Assembly: GCA_030704615.1 (NCBI GenBank)
Contig: CM060733.1
Span: 23,996,001 to 24,056,000 of the forward strand
Length of the DNA stretch: 60,000 bases
Reading direction: 5' to 3'
From: Takakia lepidozioides
Lineage: Eukaryota > Streptophyta > Takakiopsida > Takakiales > Takakiaceae
Made by a program: the position numbers and the translations under genes. Positions 19,271 to 30,643 of the stretch are shown one piece after another. How positions within the stretch are numbered: position 1 is the stretch's first letter; each line of letters begins with the position of its first letter. A model generated the notes under the pieces. It was not told where the DNA came from, searched no databases, and worked only from the letters and a program-made list of their open reading frames with translations.

Positions 19271-19400
19271 CTTACCTGGGCCACGAAGCAGAGCAGCTCG
19301 TTCAGGAGGAGGTTAAGTTGAGACCGGGTGCCAAACCCAAACAGATACAGCTCCAAGCCGCCCATAAGATGGCATTGGCCAGAATTATGTCGGAAGACGG
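17033..19400 (-). pseudogene. Broken multi-exon gene with a methyltransferase-like SAM-motif remnant
   Basis: Several minus-strand segments look like exons. One ends ELLCFVAQ with donor CAG|GTAAGG (boundary at 19276). The next follows TTGTAG near 19147 and contains EDPTLSNDVMKKSLRTW. Another follows TGTGTAG near 18284 and continues, across an in-frame TGA near 18092, into the 349-codon frame 18082-17033. That frame ends its coding part at CTTCTG|GTAAGA (about 17057). Near its end, VVETFCPEGSSVVNVYCGG resembles the SAM-binding motif I of amino-methyltransferases (V-D-P-F-G-G-T type), but the usual D-P-(F/Y) reads N-V-Y. I cannot name the family. The in-frame stop and missing downstream exons argue for a pseudogene. 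Confidence 0.45.
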
Positions 19401-19654
19401 CTCCGATAGAGTTCCTCTCGATGAGAAGGAAATGGAGGCATTGCTAGAGTCGGTGTCCCACGTATGTTCACCGAATGTCCGAAACCACATTGTCTCATGC
19501 AAACAGAAAATTGGGCGTGGCTCGGATATGCACTCCATTCTGGAGGTGAAGCGACGATGTGGATAAGACTACATTCATGGAAGTAGGTTTCCAGGACAAG
19601 GGACTGAGGCAGATCGTTGTTTCGTATTCAAAATGTCCACGTGTGGACCTGACA

Positions 19655-21127
19655 AGACAGTTGTTGGGCCCCACAGCCATGGTATATTCACCAACCCCAT
19701 CATCATGCACATATCCTCAAGTCAACCTAGACAAAGCATGGAAATTGGCGACCCCAAGACCACTCTGGGCACTATTGCCACCAACACACATACTACCGAT
19801 CCCAAACTTTGCAACACCCTCTCCTCTGAAATTCCCACCTCAACAATGCATATATACAGATGGCTCTCTCAAAGAGGCGCAAGCAGGGTATGGAACTTAT
19901 TCTGTTACAGATAACTTGAGATCATACAAAAGACTACCAAGACGCCAAAATGTCCTACGCGCAGAACTCATGGCTATCCATGATGCCATAAAAAATCTAA
20001 GACACCAACCCATAGACTCAACCTTTTACCTATTTACGGACAGTTTAGTCTCTCTCTACCTCCTCACCAATCAAATCCTCAAACCTTCTACACAAATACA
20101 CCATCCAGACCTTAACCTTAAGCAATAATTGATGTTACTTCATCCCTCCCGCTACAAATCCATATACATAAAGTTCGCTCCTATACATGCATATTAGGAA
20201 ATGACATTGCAGACGAGATGGCTCAGCTCGGCTCCATGCAGCCTTCTGTAAATCCCTCAGATGACCCTATTCACTTAGCACACGCACATCCATTATGGCT
20301 CGTCTCAACTACGGCAAGATTCCCTACTATCGCACCTATACGAGATCTATACACACATGTCACAAAGGAAACCAAACAACAAATCCAAGCATCCCGCACT
20401 TATATAAAATCATACATATCAAAATGGATGTCTTCCCCACACCTAATGCATGCCATGTCCAACCACTTTTGGACCTCTCCTATAATTACTGATGCCCAAT
20501 TCAGATAAACACTACGATTTCGATACGGCCAATACATGGATAATCAAAAGAAAAAATCTATACTGGCCTTTATTATACCCTAACAAACATTGCACATTAA
20601 GCCACGCACAACCCCCCAAAGTAGACACATGGCCACACTTGCTTCTCCATTGTAAGCACCCCATACTCCATGGATTATATATAACCAGACACAACCAAGG
20701 AGTTTGGTAACTTCAAAAACTTCTTCTGTCACATCCTAAATCCATATGGTTTAACCTCATCAATGCATGTACGTTTCAAGGTAGACCACCGGACCACACA
20801 ATACCTCCATGGCTTCTACCATGTACATGTCTCTATATGCCATGTCATTTACTAGCAAGGTTATGCGCTGATATTCTACTTATCCATGGACTACCTCTTT
20901 CATCAACAATACCAACAGGTCCACACCCCTCCCTCACCATTCATATAATAGAATTTACATTTTGTCATGATAGGGACCCTAACCAAACAATTATGTTTAA
21001 ACGTGAAAAATATGAACCACTCATCTTAGCCCTTCGTCACCATGGAGGGAACACTGCCCCTTTGACTATCATTACCGTTGGTGTCATAGGGGGAGCACAT
21101 TGCCACAACACTCAGGTTTTCAAATAA
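19655..21127 (+). mobile_element. 5'-truncated non-LTR retrotransposon tail (RNase H, zinc knuckle, C-terminal domain)
   Basis: Plus-strand frames, broken by stops and shifts, keep the order of a LINE 3' end. RNase H shows CIYTDGSLKEA, VLRAELMAIHDA and FYLFTDSLVSLY, then GNDIADEMAQLGS, which matches the last RNase H motif. Next come a CTLSHAQPP...HLLLHCKHP cysteine/histidine block and RHNQ. The last segment (20837-21127) carries ADILLIHGLPL, IEFTFCHDRD and KREKYEPLILAL, resembling a PD-(D/E)XK-like endonuclease core. No RT domain remains upstream. It is unlike the neighbouring minus-strand element in protein sequence. Confidence 0.7.
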
Positions 21128-21331
21128 AACCTCAAACTTTCGTTAAAATACACCACCCCACTCCTACGCACCCTACACTTCACAGCTATTACGTCACTTA
21201 CAGCCTTAATCCTCAACAAAAGGAAAGATTGAAAGTGGCCAGCTTACCGCTACGTAACTAGTTCTGGAGCCCACCCCCGCAATAATAATTATTATTTTTT
21301 GAGGCTCTTATTTGCGCTAGCTCCGGCTGGC

Positions 21332-21333
<2 letters not shown>

Positions 21334-21370
<37 letters not shown>
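21334..21370. repeat. (TA)n microsatellite
   Basis: About 18 TA units follow the LINE tail by roughly 200 bp. It is a simple repeat, possibly grown from the element's 3' end. Confidence 0.95.
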
Positions 21371-21373
<3 letters not shown>

Positions 21374-21585
21374 TTGTGGTTGGCTTGTGTGCCTTGTTCT
21401 TTGCTTGAATCCTTGCCCATCAAACTAGTGCATTCAAACATAGCAAAATCACTACTCACACAACAAAACCCTGCATAGCTTTATAAAAGGACCCAAGTGG
21501 GGTGACTGTACAAATTGGTGTAACTGTCCCTAAGAGGAAACAACCAAAGCTCGTAGAGCTAGATATATTAACACAAAGAAAGAAA
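21371..21585. other. Short intergenic gap between two non-LTR elements
   Basis: No gene is seen between the microsatellite and the 3' end of the next element. Confidence 0.5.
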
Positions 21586-22508
21586 TCAAACTATTCTAGT
21601 ATCACCTACAGCCTGAAGAAGGTCAGACAACAGGAAAGAAGGTGGATCAGAGAGTGCGGGGAGGCGAGATGAAGCCGCCCCAACAACCTCTGCCCGACGT
21701 AAAATAGATTGAGCTTGAGCCTTTTGCAAAGCAACAGAAACTCGTTGTCTAAAGAAAGCTACAAGAACAGAGGCGTATGGGCTTCCAAGGCTTTTGTTTT
21801 CTGCTGCACGATGGGCACAGGTGCGAAGGAACTCGTTGAACTGATGATGCAAACAACCAAAGATCCGACTGCCAAAGGAAGGAATGTGTCTGTGGAATGA
21901 CGTGCCCGATAGTCATGCTCCTTTCCCTACGTAGGTACTGAAACAACAACTCCCTGTGATGAGGTTGTGCGGGGCAGGAGATCCGACCTAGTAGGATCTG
22001 CGATGACAACGTCCGCCAATGTACGCAGTCCGTCCTGTGAGAGAACAATGTCAACCCGTCGTCGAGTGGAATGGTGATTGTGGGTCGATGGGAGTATGTG
22101 CACCTGCTCTCGAATGACATGTATCCCAGCATCACGAGTAACCACAACTGCTACATCCCGGACGACGTCATGCGTCGCAGTGCGTTCTCCACCGCAGGGG
22201 CAACGAAGAAGACGTACGTCGAGTGATTCGAGAGGATGGCGACAAACACACTGTTGTAGTCCTAACACAGAGGGATGCGGAAGACCCAGTCGAACTCGTA
22301 GGGAGGTGGTAAATACAGCAGAAGACATATGGAAGGGTGCAATGGTTGGTCGTACCGTGAGCCACGCGCCTGCTCCGGGCCCTGCGCACGAGAGAAGTCT
22401 GGCCCAATGTGCATCTGAAGGAGCGTCGGAAAGCATGCTGGAAAATGAGTGTCGGTGCACGCGTTCCATGATGGTATCCTGTAAATGCTCCAGACCTTGA
22501 GTGACCAA
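21586..22508 (-). pseudogene. Endonuclease-like C-terminal region of the non-LTR element
   Basis: The frame carries LLSCAGPGAGAWLT, then LRVRLGLPHPSVLG, a Cys-rich CVCRHP...LLRCPCGGERTATHD block, and STRRRVDIVLSQDGLRTLAD with VVIADPTRSDLL. The D...D-V-V-I-A-D-P-T-R arrangement resembles the endonuclease-like domain of restriction-like-endonuclease non-LTR elements (family assignment from memory). After a frame change, FLRTCAHRAAENKSLGSPYA and FFRQRVSVALQ complete the C-terminus at 21586. In an intact element it would nick the target DNA. Confidence 0.65.
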
Positions 22509-22577
22509 CTATTCAAAGGGTGACTGACAAGCCCGTGCTGGTGTTGGGATGAGATCCCGCGCTGAACGAAGATGTTG

Positions 22578-24003
22578 CTAGAAGGACAAAGAGCCATCGT
22601 CGATGTGGGCAACCACCTCCATGAGAAAAGGGCGTTGCTGACACAGAAACCGAGATGCCAAGGCTGGAGCGACTAAAGCCCAATTACCTAGGAAGGCAGC
22701 AGGGGCAGCGACAACTGTGGATAGTAAACCCACTCCTCCAGAAGAGATCAGGAGGGTAGCCTGACGACATGCCAAGGGCCCCTGCTCACTATCAAATGCA
22801 CTTGGGCCTAATAGACGACCAAAAATCCCCAGTTGTATCAAAAGAAGACAGAAGCTCCACAAACTGGGGAGTGGGGGGGAAACAACGCAAAAGATAAGAA
22901 GGTCGCTGTAAAAAGCATTTGGTGAGAATGCCATGGGCTACCTACATATCGCCTAGTTTGGGAAGAAGCTCTATATGGCTTGTATCCTGTAGCAAAGCGT
23001 CTTGGAGGAAAGATGTTGTGTAAGGGGTACTACCAAAGGGAACACCTAACACTCGAATACCCTCAGATGGTGTTAGAAAGTCGACAGGGGGCACGAAATC
23101 TGAAGGCAGACTAAAGGGTGACCAAACTGTGGATTTGCGAGATTGAACAGTGAGCCCAAGAGAGTGAAGTTGGGTAGCAAAGTGATGGAAAGCCAAAAGG
23201 ATATCAGTGGGAGGGCCAGTGATGTGGGTATCATCAGCAATAGAAGGAAATATACAGGATTGGAAGGCTTGCGCAGATGAGCGCAGGGCTCGGAAGTGGG
23301 CAAAAGCAAAAAGAGGTCCCCCTAATGGATCGCCCTGATGGGTTCCTACTTCGGACTGGATTATAGAAAGATCGCCGGTATGGATGTGATGACTTTAAAA
23401 CAAAGGGGTGGAGGAAGCATAAAACAATCTCACAAAGGGAATGAGTTGATGGCAGGTGCCGCCGGCTGATTGCACTTCTTGACATATTGCTGATTTGGAC
23501 ACCGTGTTGAAGGCATTGGTCACATCCACTAGAAGGACGACCCAGTCTGGATGAAGGTCAAGGGAAGCCCGAATCCCATGCACCACCGCTTCACAACCTC
23601 CCGGAGTAGCGACCCCAAACTGATGGGGAGAAAAGTGAGAAGAAAAGACCTCCCGAAACTGGATGCAGATAGAGCGGCTCACCAAACGATACAGAACCTC
23701 CCCTACTGCAATAGGACAAATCCCACCTGTGCTCTTGGACATGGCCAAGAGCCGTGCTACTCCAAGCAAACGTGCTACTCCAAGCAAACGTGCTACTGGG
23801 GTAGGTATATGTCCCATCGCAATGAAAGAGCAAACTTGGAACAGCTGGGAAAAGCCACTAGCAGAGTCATGAGGATTGAGACAGTCATGGAGGTGTTCAT
23901 ACGTGAAGGATGTCGTTCGCACTGGGGTGGAGATTCTCCAAAGCTGTGACAGTATCAGCCATAGGCGGTGCTGGGGTAAGAGGAGCAAGAGCTCAAGCTG
24001 CAC
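22578..24003 (-). pseudogene. Reverse transcriptase domain of the non-LTR element
   Basis: The RT fingers and palm read SFTYEHLHDCL, then GGICPIAVGEVLYRLVSR, HQFGVATPGGCEAVVHGI and VLLVDVTNAFNTVSKS, with the first catalytic Asp in VDVTNAF. A frame change leads to IADDTHITGP, the ADD catalytic box. The thumb region continues at 23196-22942 (RVLGVPFGS) and 22934-22578. An 18-bp tandem duplication (23754-23789) encodes LLGVAR twice. Stops and shifts make it inactive. Confidence 0.75.
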
Positions 24004-24964
24004 GGGAATACTCTCCTGCCCGGCCTAGCATAAGACTCCGACAAAGACGCATGTGGATGGATGGAGTGGCTTGGTGTGGGCAATCATGAGCTATTCGCGC
24101 CGCAAGTGCTTGTGCACGTAGATAATGTTCGTCTTGAAGGGTTTCCCAGTCCCTAGAGAGAAATCTACGAAGACGGGCACGCGTCTCTCGATGTCCGGAT
24201 TCACCACCACGTGGAGGCAAAACTAGACACCATAGAGGAAAAAGCAGAAAAAGGTGCCAAGCAGCAATGTCGTAAGGGTCCCAAGCAAGGCGGTCCAAGG
24301 GTAAGCAAAAAGCATGTTGTACCTCTCTGCGAAGCGCCATTGGGATGCGTGTATAGAGCCGGGGATGGGGCAAACCCAAATGAAATGCTCTCAAAACATC
24401 AAGGGTCACAATCCAAAGCCATGCCTGGGTAGAAGGAGCTACTAACGGGGTAGGCAAATGACTGTCCGGAGAAGACTGATTGAGTGTAGAACACGTGTGC
24501 CGATGACGTGCAAGCCCCCTGATACGGGCAAACATCCGACCACAGCCTGGACAAGGCACTCGGTCTAGTGAAGAAGATGGTGGTGGTGGTGCTGGTGGGA
24601 GATAAGATGGAGCAAAAGAACGGACGGTCTGATCAGGTGAACCTGTCCGCTGTCTAGGAGGAGGTGGCAAGCCAGGTGGAGAGGTAAGCTCTGTGGGAGG
24701 CCGCCGTGAACCTGAAAGGCGAATCGGGGAAGGGCCACTGGCCCCTTGATTTGGAGTTGTTGTGCCTCGCTTGGGGTTGTCCGGTATCATTCCTGTAGAG
24801 CTGTGACCTTGGGTAGAGTGGGAGGTTTCACCATTAGCAACGCTTCCTCTCCCCCGTGGATGAGGGCTGTTGTGACCGGAGAGGGAGGGTGTAGCACTAC
24901 TCTTGGCCCCATTTCTACTGCTCCTAGGATTGTCTTGCAGTTGTGCCATCAGAGACCTTTGCAA
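23993..24964 (-). CDS. N-terminal zinc-finger protein part of the non-LTR element
   Basis: This open frame of 323 codons has a Ser/Pro/Gly-rich start and then one C2H2 finger, CPGCGRMFARIRGLARHRHTC split as CPGCGRMF and LARHRHTC. After it comes a helical, Trp-rich region (LWIVTLDVLRAFHLGLPHP, LFLLFPLWCLVLPPRGG) that precedes the RT in this element type. The finger probably binds DNA or RNA at the insertion target (known role of such fingers in R2-like elements; inference here). Its frame overlaps the RT frame by 11 bp at 23993-24003, with a shift between them. Confidence 0.6.
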   Translation of the reverse strand: MQRSLMAQLQDNPRSSRNGAKSSATPSLSGHNSPHPRGRGSVANGETSHSTQGHSSTGMIPDNPKRGTTTPNQGASGPSPIRLSGSRRPPTELTSPPGLPPPPRQRTGSPDQTVRSFAPSYLPPAPPPPSSSLDRVPCPGCGRMFARIRGLARHRHTCSTLNQSSPDSHLPTPLVAPSTQAWLWIVTLDVLRAFHLGLPHPRLYTRIPMALRREVQHAFCLPLDRLAWDPYDIAAWHLFLLFPLWCLVLPPRGGESGHRETRARLRRFLSRDWETLQDEHYLRAQALAARIAHDCPHQATPSIHMRLCRSLMLGRAGEYSRAA

Positions 24965-25784
24965 TCTTCACCAGTTTGGAAATCATACCCTTCTGCCTTC
25001 AAATGCACCTTTTCTCTACATCTTTCGGATCGTGTTTGAACCATGTTGATTCGGGACAGGTCTCTCTCCTCATTCACCATGTGTCGCTGCTCCTTGCCAA
25101 CCAGCACCCCTCGGCAGATATTCCATGCTGCCATCATGTTGATCCACTTACTCGTATCTTTAGTTGCAATGACAGTGGCTTGGTTCGCCATTGTGTTTGC
25201 AGCCCGAAGGTCATCCCACACCTGCTCACAATGCTCTAATGCCAAATCATCTATTCGTTATCATCCTTGTGCTCTATCTGAAGATGCAAAACTTTCTCTT
25301 GCCTCCCCTTATGAAGGAGCTACGACAAACTTATTGAGATTCTTGTCACTTTGAAAGCACCCACTCGATCGACAATATGCTAAATATAGAGTTATTTAAG
25401 GCTAAGTGGTTAACCAAAGAGAATCTCTCCTTAATATGGTCGATGACATCTTCACTTGACACTCAGCTTGCGTCTCTCACAGGGCCCCTCATTTCTGGAA
25501 TGCACTCACCCTACCATTTCCAAGTGCATTTGCAACCCAAGTGGAGTCAATGCAACTTCATGTGTGCTTACATATGTCCAATTAGTTGCGAGTGCCAGAA
25601 TTTTCCTATAGGGTCATGTGACATAAGGATGTGAAGATGCATAAGAACAATATACGTGGGGCTGAAATGAAGCATGATATGTCATGGCAACAGGAGGATT
25701 TCAACTGTTGGCACCAATGTCATTGTGGTCAAATAAGAAACGGGGGAATGTACACAGAATGCACCTTTCCACAATAACAACTGT
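24965..25784. other. Intergenic stretch, nothing recognised
   Basis: A minus-strand frame at 25245-24949 (98 codons) begins upstream of the LINE and contains WNICRGVLVGKEQRH. It could be a 5' extension of the element or unrelated. Nothing else is supported. Confidence 0.35.
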
Positions 25785-26480
25785 TCACCGGTAATCCCCA
25801 CAAGAACAAACCCCATCTTCAAAGTGATGAAAGCGGTTAGCTTCCCGTACAACAATTGCTCGGCCAAAAATCTTTGAGATGAATTTGGTGGAGGTGTGCC
25901 AGTCACCACACACCCAAAGATTGTTGATGAGACGGAGAGGCGTCCTAGGGGTCGTGCTGATGAGCCCAAAACCAATGACCAGCTTCTCACTGTGGTGACA
26001 AAGAGAAAATTCATTTTGCTCCACGTAATACAAAGTGTGTAAGGCGCATACCCTGCCTCCACCTGCCAACTGCAGCATAGATGTTTGATAGCAACACATA
26101 AGTCACAGCATCTTGGCCATCCACTTAGAATAGATGTTGCCGCAGGTTCAACCATCTCCACATTGCCATGGCTTCTGCAGGCACCAAGCAAGGCTATCCA
26201 CACCACAACATCTGGTTCCATTCGCATTTTAGTATTGAGGTCCTCTGCTTCATCCAATTGCCCGCACGTCCAAGAAGGTCCACCATGCAGCCAAAGTGCT
26301 TTACCGTCGGAGTCACACCGTGATCTGGACTCAGGGAATCGAAGTAGCATCTTCCTTCATCCAGTAGGCCAGCATGGCTGCATGCAGATAGAAACATAGA
26401 GAATAGTTGCAGGACCTCCCTATGACAACCATGCTGGGCATATCCTACGATCATCGCCCTCCACGACAGCATACCTCATT
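25785..26480 (-). pseudogene. PPR pseudogene: last repeats, E domains and DYW domain
   Basis: Minus-strand frames match the 3' half of the intact PPR-DYW gene at 30644-33223. They show SWRAMIVGYAQHGC, CSHAGLLDEGRCYFDSLS, MVDLLGRAG, then after a frame change LDEAEDLNTKMRMEPDVVVW and ALLGACRSHGNVEM, and after another the DYW domain. The deaminase-type HSEK signature is kept ([11 protein letters not shown]). However, CGDWHTS replaces CGDCHTS, losing a zinc-binding Cys, and the C-terminal triplet DYW reads DYR. Two or more frameshifts and these losses make it a dead copy. Confidence 0.85.
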
Positions 26481-26616
26481 CAACCATATTGTCAGATACT
26501 CCCTTTGCATCCTCAATGCTGACATTTGGCATACATGTCCACCAGGGCAGTGTCCAGAATGACATCTGGTACAATTCCGGCTTTGATGATGTCACCATGG
26601 ACCTCTTTGCCATTTT

Positions 26617-27085
26617 CTAGGCCTGCCAGGCTTGCACAAGTACACCGCAAGCACTGGGGTCAGAAAAGTATTCACTCCACAGCTTTTCCTCATCTCTGTT
26701 ACCTGTTTCTGGATACTTTCCTATTGTCACATTGGCACATTTGGCATACATGTCCACGAGGGTATTGCTCAGAATCACATCTTGTACAATTCCAGCTTTG
26801 GCGATGGAACCATGCACCTCTTTGCCCTTCTCCAGGGCCGTCAGGCTTGCACACGCATACCCTGCAAGCATCGCGTTCCACGACACCACATCTCGTTCAA
26901 CCATACTGTCGATCACTCCCTTCATACATGTCCACGAGGGTATTGTTCAGAATGACATGTGGTACAATTGCAGTTCTGACAATGTCGCCATGGAGCTCTT
27001 TGCCCTTCTCTAGAGCTGCCAGGCTTGCACACGCATTGCAAACTATCAAAGGTTCACTCAACCAGTAACTTGCAGAAATCAACAT
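26617..27085 (-). pseudogene. PPR fragment fused to an OSB PDF half-motif
   Basis: PPR pieces (DMYAKCANV, MVERDVVSWNAMLAGYACAS, LTALEKGKEVHGSIAKAG) run in the same frame into KYPETGNRDEEKLWSEYFSDPS. The last part is the first half of a PDF motif as seen at 30150-30242, and PPR-like sequence follows. The mosaic shows that PPR and PDF pieces have been joined by rearrangement. Confidence 0.7.
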
Positions 27086-27091
27086 GAAAAC

Positions 27092-27409
27092 TTAAGGCCG
27101 ATTTCGATAAGAGGGAAAAACAGGGTGAAATGTTTTGAAGAAGGTGCCTTCATTAGCAGTGCCTGATTTTATCAATTGTGCCGCTGCTGTTGCTGATAAC
27201 AACACATAAGTCGCGACATCTTGTTCATCCCACTTGAGAGTAGATGTTGCAGCACGTTCAGCCATCTCCACATTGCCATGGATTCTGCAGGCACCAAGCA
27301 AGGCCCTCCAAACCATAGCATTTGGTTTCATTGGCATTTTGTTAATAAGCTCCTCTGCCTCATCCAATTGCCCCACGTGTCCAGTACTAGACTGTCGGAG
27401 AGACACCAT
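27092..27409 (-). pseudogene. PPR E-domain fragment joined to PDF-unit tail
   Basis: LDEAEELINKMPMKPNAMVW and ALLGACRIHGNVEMAERAAT match the E domain of the intact gene. At TYVLLSA the frame passes straight into TAAAQLIKSGTANEGTFF, the tail of the PDF unit also found at 50.5 kb and 39.3 kb. The join is in frame and ends at a stop. Confidence 0.7.
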
Positions 27410-27599
27410 AATCTTGATTCATGGAATCAAAGTGACGTCTGCCTTCATCTAGTAGGCCAGTGTGGCTAACATGAACCCTGAAGAAAACCAGTAGGCCTGC
27501 AGTTCATGGCAGATCTGAGCTGCCTCCTTCTAAACCGTGATCTCATTACAAAAAGGGGCTTCCGAAGAGAACACATATAAAGGTGATACTGTCCGGCTT

Positions 27600-28605
27600 C
27601 AAGCTTTCCGTTTGCATTCCTTCAAATAGTTGCAGGGCTTCCCTATGACGACCATGTTGGGCATATCCTACAATCATAGCATTCCAGGACGCCACATCTC
27701 ATTAGGCCATATTGTTGAACATTCCCTTTGCATCCTCCATGCTCCCACATTTGGCATGCATGTCCACGAGGGCATTGTTCAGAGTAACATTTGGTAGAAT
27801 ACCGGCTCTGACAATGTCACCATGGACCTCTTTGCCCTTTTCCAAGGCTGCCAGGCTTGCACATGCATTGCAAACACAAACAAACGTGATATGGTTGGGG
27901 CTTCATCTCTTCCTCCATCATTTTCTCATATGTCTGCAAAAGCCTCAATCCCGCGCCCCTGTTGTGCATATCCTGCAATCATGACACCACATCGCCTTCA
28001 GCCATAGTGTCGAACACTCCCTTTGAATATTCAATGCTCCCACATTTGGCATACATGTCCCCAAGGGTACTGTGCAAAATAACATCTGGTACACTTCCAG
28101 CTTTGACGATGTCACCATGGACCTCTTTGCCCTTTTCGAGAGTTGCCAAGCTTGCACATGCTTTGCAAACACAACCAAACGTGATGCCGTTGGGCTTCAC
28201 CCCTTGCCACATCATCTGCTCAAAGGTCTCCAAAGCCTCCATCCCGCGTCCTTGATGTGCATATCCTGCAATCATCGCGTTCCATGACACCACAATTTGT
28301 TCAGCCATATTGTCAACAACCCCTGTGCATCTTCAATGCTCCCACATTTGGCATACACGTCCACCAGGGCAGTGTTCAGAATGACGTCTAGTACTATTCC
28401 AGCTTTGACGATATCACCATGGACCTCTTTGCCCTTTTCCAAGGCTTCCGGGCTCGCACATGCAAACGCAAACAAACGTGATATGGTTGGGCTTCACCCC
28501 TCCGCGCATCATTTGCTCATAGGTCTCCAAAGCCTCCATCCCACACCCGTGCTGTGCATATCTTGCGATCATCGCGTTCCATGACACCACATTTCGTTCA
28601 GCCAA
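27600..28605 (-). pseudogene. PPR repeat array fragments
   Basis: Three or more PPR triplet remnants on the minus strand show MAERNVVSWNAMIARYAQHG, YEQMMRGGVKPNHITFVC, LEKGKEVHGDIVKAG and DMYAKCGSIE. Stops and frameshifts separate them (for example at 28475, 28272 and 27979). They lie head-to-head with the intact plus-strand gene, so the pair forms a long diverged inverted repeat. Confidence 0.8.
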
Positions 28606-28963
28606 ACTTCTTCACCTCATACATTAAGAGATGGGATACCATGTAAGGTATGCATGGGGGATGGAGGGCGATGCCATGCATGAGGGCAGGATGGGAGGAG
28701 GGATGGGGATGCGGGAGAGGGCACGTCTCATGTCCTGGCAGCGGGAACATGAGGCGCGGGAGGGCGTGCCGCGCGGCAGCGGCCGCGCGGTGTGCGGGCG
28801 ATGGAGGCGGGGGTGGGCGTGGGGTGGCGGGGGGTCCACGCTGGCTGAACCGGCTCCCTCGCATTCAACTCCAGGGCCCCATCTAATGCTTGGCGAAGGA
28901 AAGAGTATGATAGTTCACACTTCACAGCTGTGCTTGATCCTTGGAGCTGGATGATCGTTTCCC
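28606..28963. other. GC-rich tract, no supported gene
   Basis: This is a strongly GC-skewed block (GGGTGGGCGTGGGGTGGCGG near 28812). Overlapping open frames on both strands are a composition effect. It separates the divergent PPR copies and could act as a promoter region or CpG-like island. Confidence 0.5.
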
Positions 28964-30242
28964 ATGTATAGAGCTGAAAGCGGCATCCCCTTGGCAATGC
29001 GCAGAGGACGGAGTCGCTTGCATAGGGTGGCTATGGCGCCTTCAGGGATGCCATTCAAATTAGGTGAGAACACGAGACACTTTACCTTTTCTGGGGTCGC
29101 TGGTGTTGTATGTGTGCGCCGTCGGGAATTGTCTTTTGCGCAATTCAGCAGTAACGAATGTACTCCGGGCACAGAAGCAAGAAAGCGCACGGGATCGTTA
29201 GACAAGGCTGATAATTGGTATATCTGGCGCGTAGTTGCCTGGCGCACGGAACAGCGCTGGCAGGAGTTCTTTAATAAGGAGCCTTTACATTGGTGGGACA
29301 GTAGCATTGACAAGGTGAGATTTCTCCATGTAGGATGAGGAGGAGTCTGAGGGAGATTGACTGAGCTCTCGTATGATCGGATTGTGTGGTCTGGATTGTA
29401 CCCCTAGTTGTTGAGTGAAGTTAGAATCTCGTTTTGCTCTGCAAAAACTGCTTTTACCGTCCATATCGCAGGTCGTTCTTCTGAGCAGGGCATGAAAGTA
29501 GGATGCACAAGGAGACGAGGAGAAGGAGACGAGGAGAAGCCTTGGAAGGAATATCAGTCAATGGGTTTAGAACTCAGTCAATGGTTGGACAATCGAGGGA
29601 AACAGGTGAATGCCTGTTAGATTACCGAGAGAAGCACACAGCAAGATGCTTCGAAAATCTTTCCTGGAAACTGTGATCCCCTCTTCCCCAAGCACATTGT
29701 TAAAGTCTTGGGAGCAATTCAGCATAGGAACTAGTGTGTGATAGGTAGGGTGGGGATGTTTGCTAGAACAAATCTGGCTGTCTTTGTCAGTGGCAAGGCT
29801 AGGGTCTATACATGATTGGTGCAGAGGCAGGGCTAGCTAAAGGAGCAGGGATGGAGTGTCATCCTAGAGGGCCAGATTTCAAGCATAAAATTAATTATGA
29901 TTCCGTGTGGATCGATAGCTACAAGAAACCTGCATGGGTAGATGGTCAACTGGAAGCAGCAGCAGCAGCAGCACAATGGATAAATTCAGGCACTGCTGAT
30001 GAGGCACCTTCTTCAACACATTTCAGCCTGTGTTGCGCTCTTATCAGAGTCGTCCCTAATTTTTCATGTTGAATACTGCAAGTCATTGGGTGGATCTATG
30101 GTGGTTTAGAGTGATTTGCTTACAAGTTACTGCCAATGTGGCAACAGGAATGTATCCAAAAACTGATAACAGAGAGAAGGAGAAGCGTTCGAACGATTAT
30201 TTTTCACACTCCAGTCAATGGTGGGACAATCGAGGCAAAAAG
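28964..30242 (+). pseudogene. OSB-like PDF-motif exons
   Basis: Organellar single-stranded-DNA-binding (OSB) proteins carry PDF motifs of about 50 residues (W..F.NP..WWDNR..K....PDFKHK). First halves appear at 29240-29314 (RWQEFFNKEPLHWWDSSIDK), 29525-29605 (LSQWLDNRGKQ) and 30150-30242 (QWWDNRGKK), each followed within about 10 bases by a GT donor candidate. A second half is at about 29870-29963 (GPDFKHKINYDSVWIDSYKK), after a CCTAGAG acceptor-like end. Each motif is thus split by an intron of about 260 bp. No clear OB-fold or transit peptide is seen, and one copy has lost a base. I read it as duplicated, probably decayed exons of an OSB-like gene. Confidence 0.55.
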
Positions 30243-30496
30243 GTGACGCCTGTTAGATAGCAGAGAGAATCAGAAAACAAGATACAATGCAAAGTTTCGC
30301 TAGATATTGTCATCCTCTCTCTCCCCAGCTCATTTTTAAAGTTGTGAGCAATTCAGCATAGGAGCTAGTGTGCAATAAGTAGGGCTTGGGTGTTTGCTCA
30401 AACAAATTCGGCTGTCTTTGCCAGCTGCTAGCAGCAAGGCAAGGATCTATACATCATTTGTGCAGAGGCAGGGATAGCTGACGGAGCAGGGATAGA

Positions 30497-30643
30497 GTGT
30501 GGGTCCAGATTCATTCAAGAGGGCCGGAATTCAAGCACAAAGTTAACTATGGTTCCCTGTGGATCAATTGCTACAAGAAACCTGCATGGGTAGATGGTCA
30601 ACTGGAAGCAGCAGCACAATTTATAAAATCAGGCACCTCGACC
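30497..30643 (+). other. PDF second-half motif in frame with the PPR gene
   Basis: Upstream of the PPR ATG and in the same open frame is GPEFKHKVNYGSLWINCYKK followed by PAWVDGQLEAAA. This is the second half of an OSB PDF motif preceded by an acceptor-like CAAGAG. A spliced transcript could therefore carry OSB exons fused to the PPR frame. The nearest first half (30150-30242) has lost one base relative to the others, which would put that join out of frame. Confidence 0.6.

Larger units (their letters stand above)
21586..24964 (-). mobile_element. Fragmented non-LTR retrotransposon with zinc finger, RT and endonuclease-like C-terminus
   Basis: Minus-strand frames follow one another in the order of a single protein: N-terminal zinc finger and helical region (24964-23993), RT fingers and palm (24003-23073), connection (22934-22578), then an endonuclease-like and C-terminal domain (22508-21586). 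At least five frame changes or stops break it. A related truncated copy lies on the opposite strand at 48.5-49.3 kb, which confirms a repeat family. Confidence 0.8.

Noticed and set aside
19318-19566. Plus-strand 82-codon ORF as the N-terminus of the LINE
   Set aside because: Its left part overlaps a minus-strand exon with a good splice donor at 19276, and its sequence has no RT-like motif. I start the LINE at about 19655.
28598-28997. ORFs on both strands in the GC-rich tract between PPR copies
   Set aside because: The same composition effect; Pro/Arg/His-rich low-complexity products.
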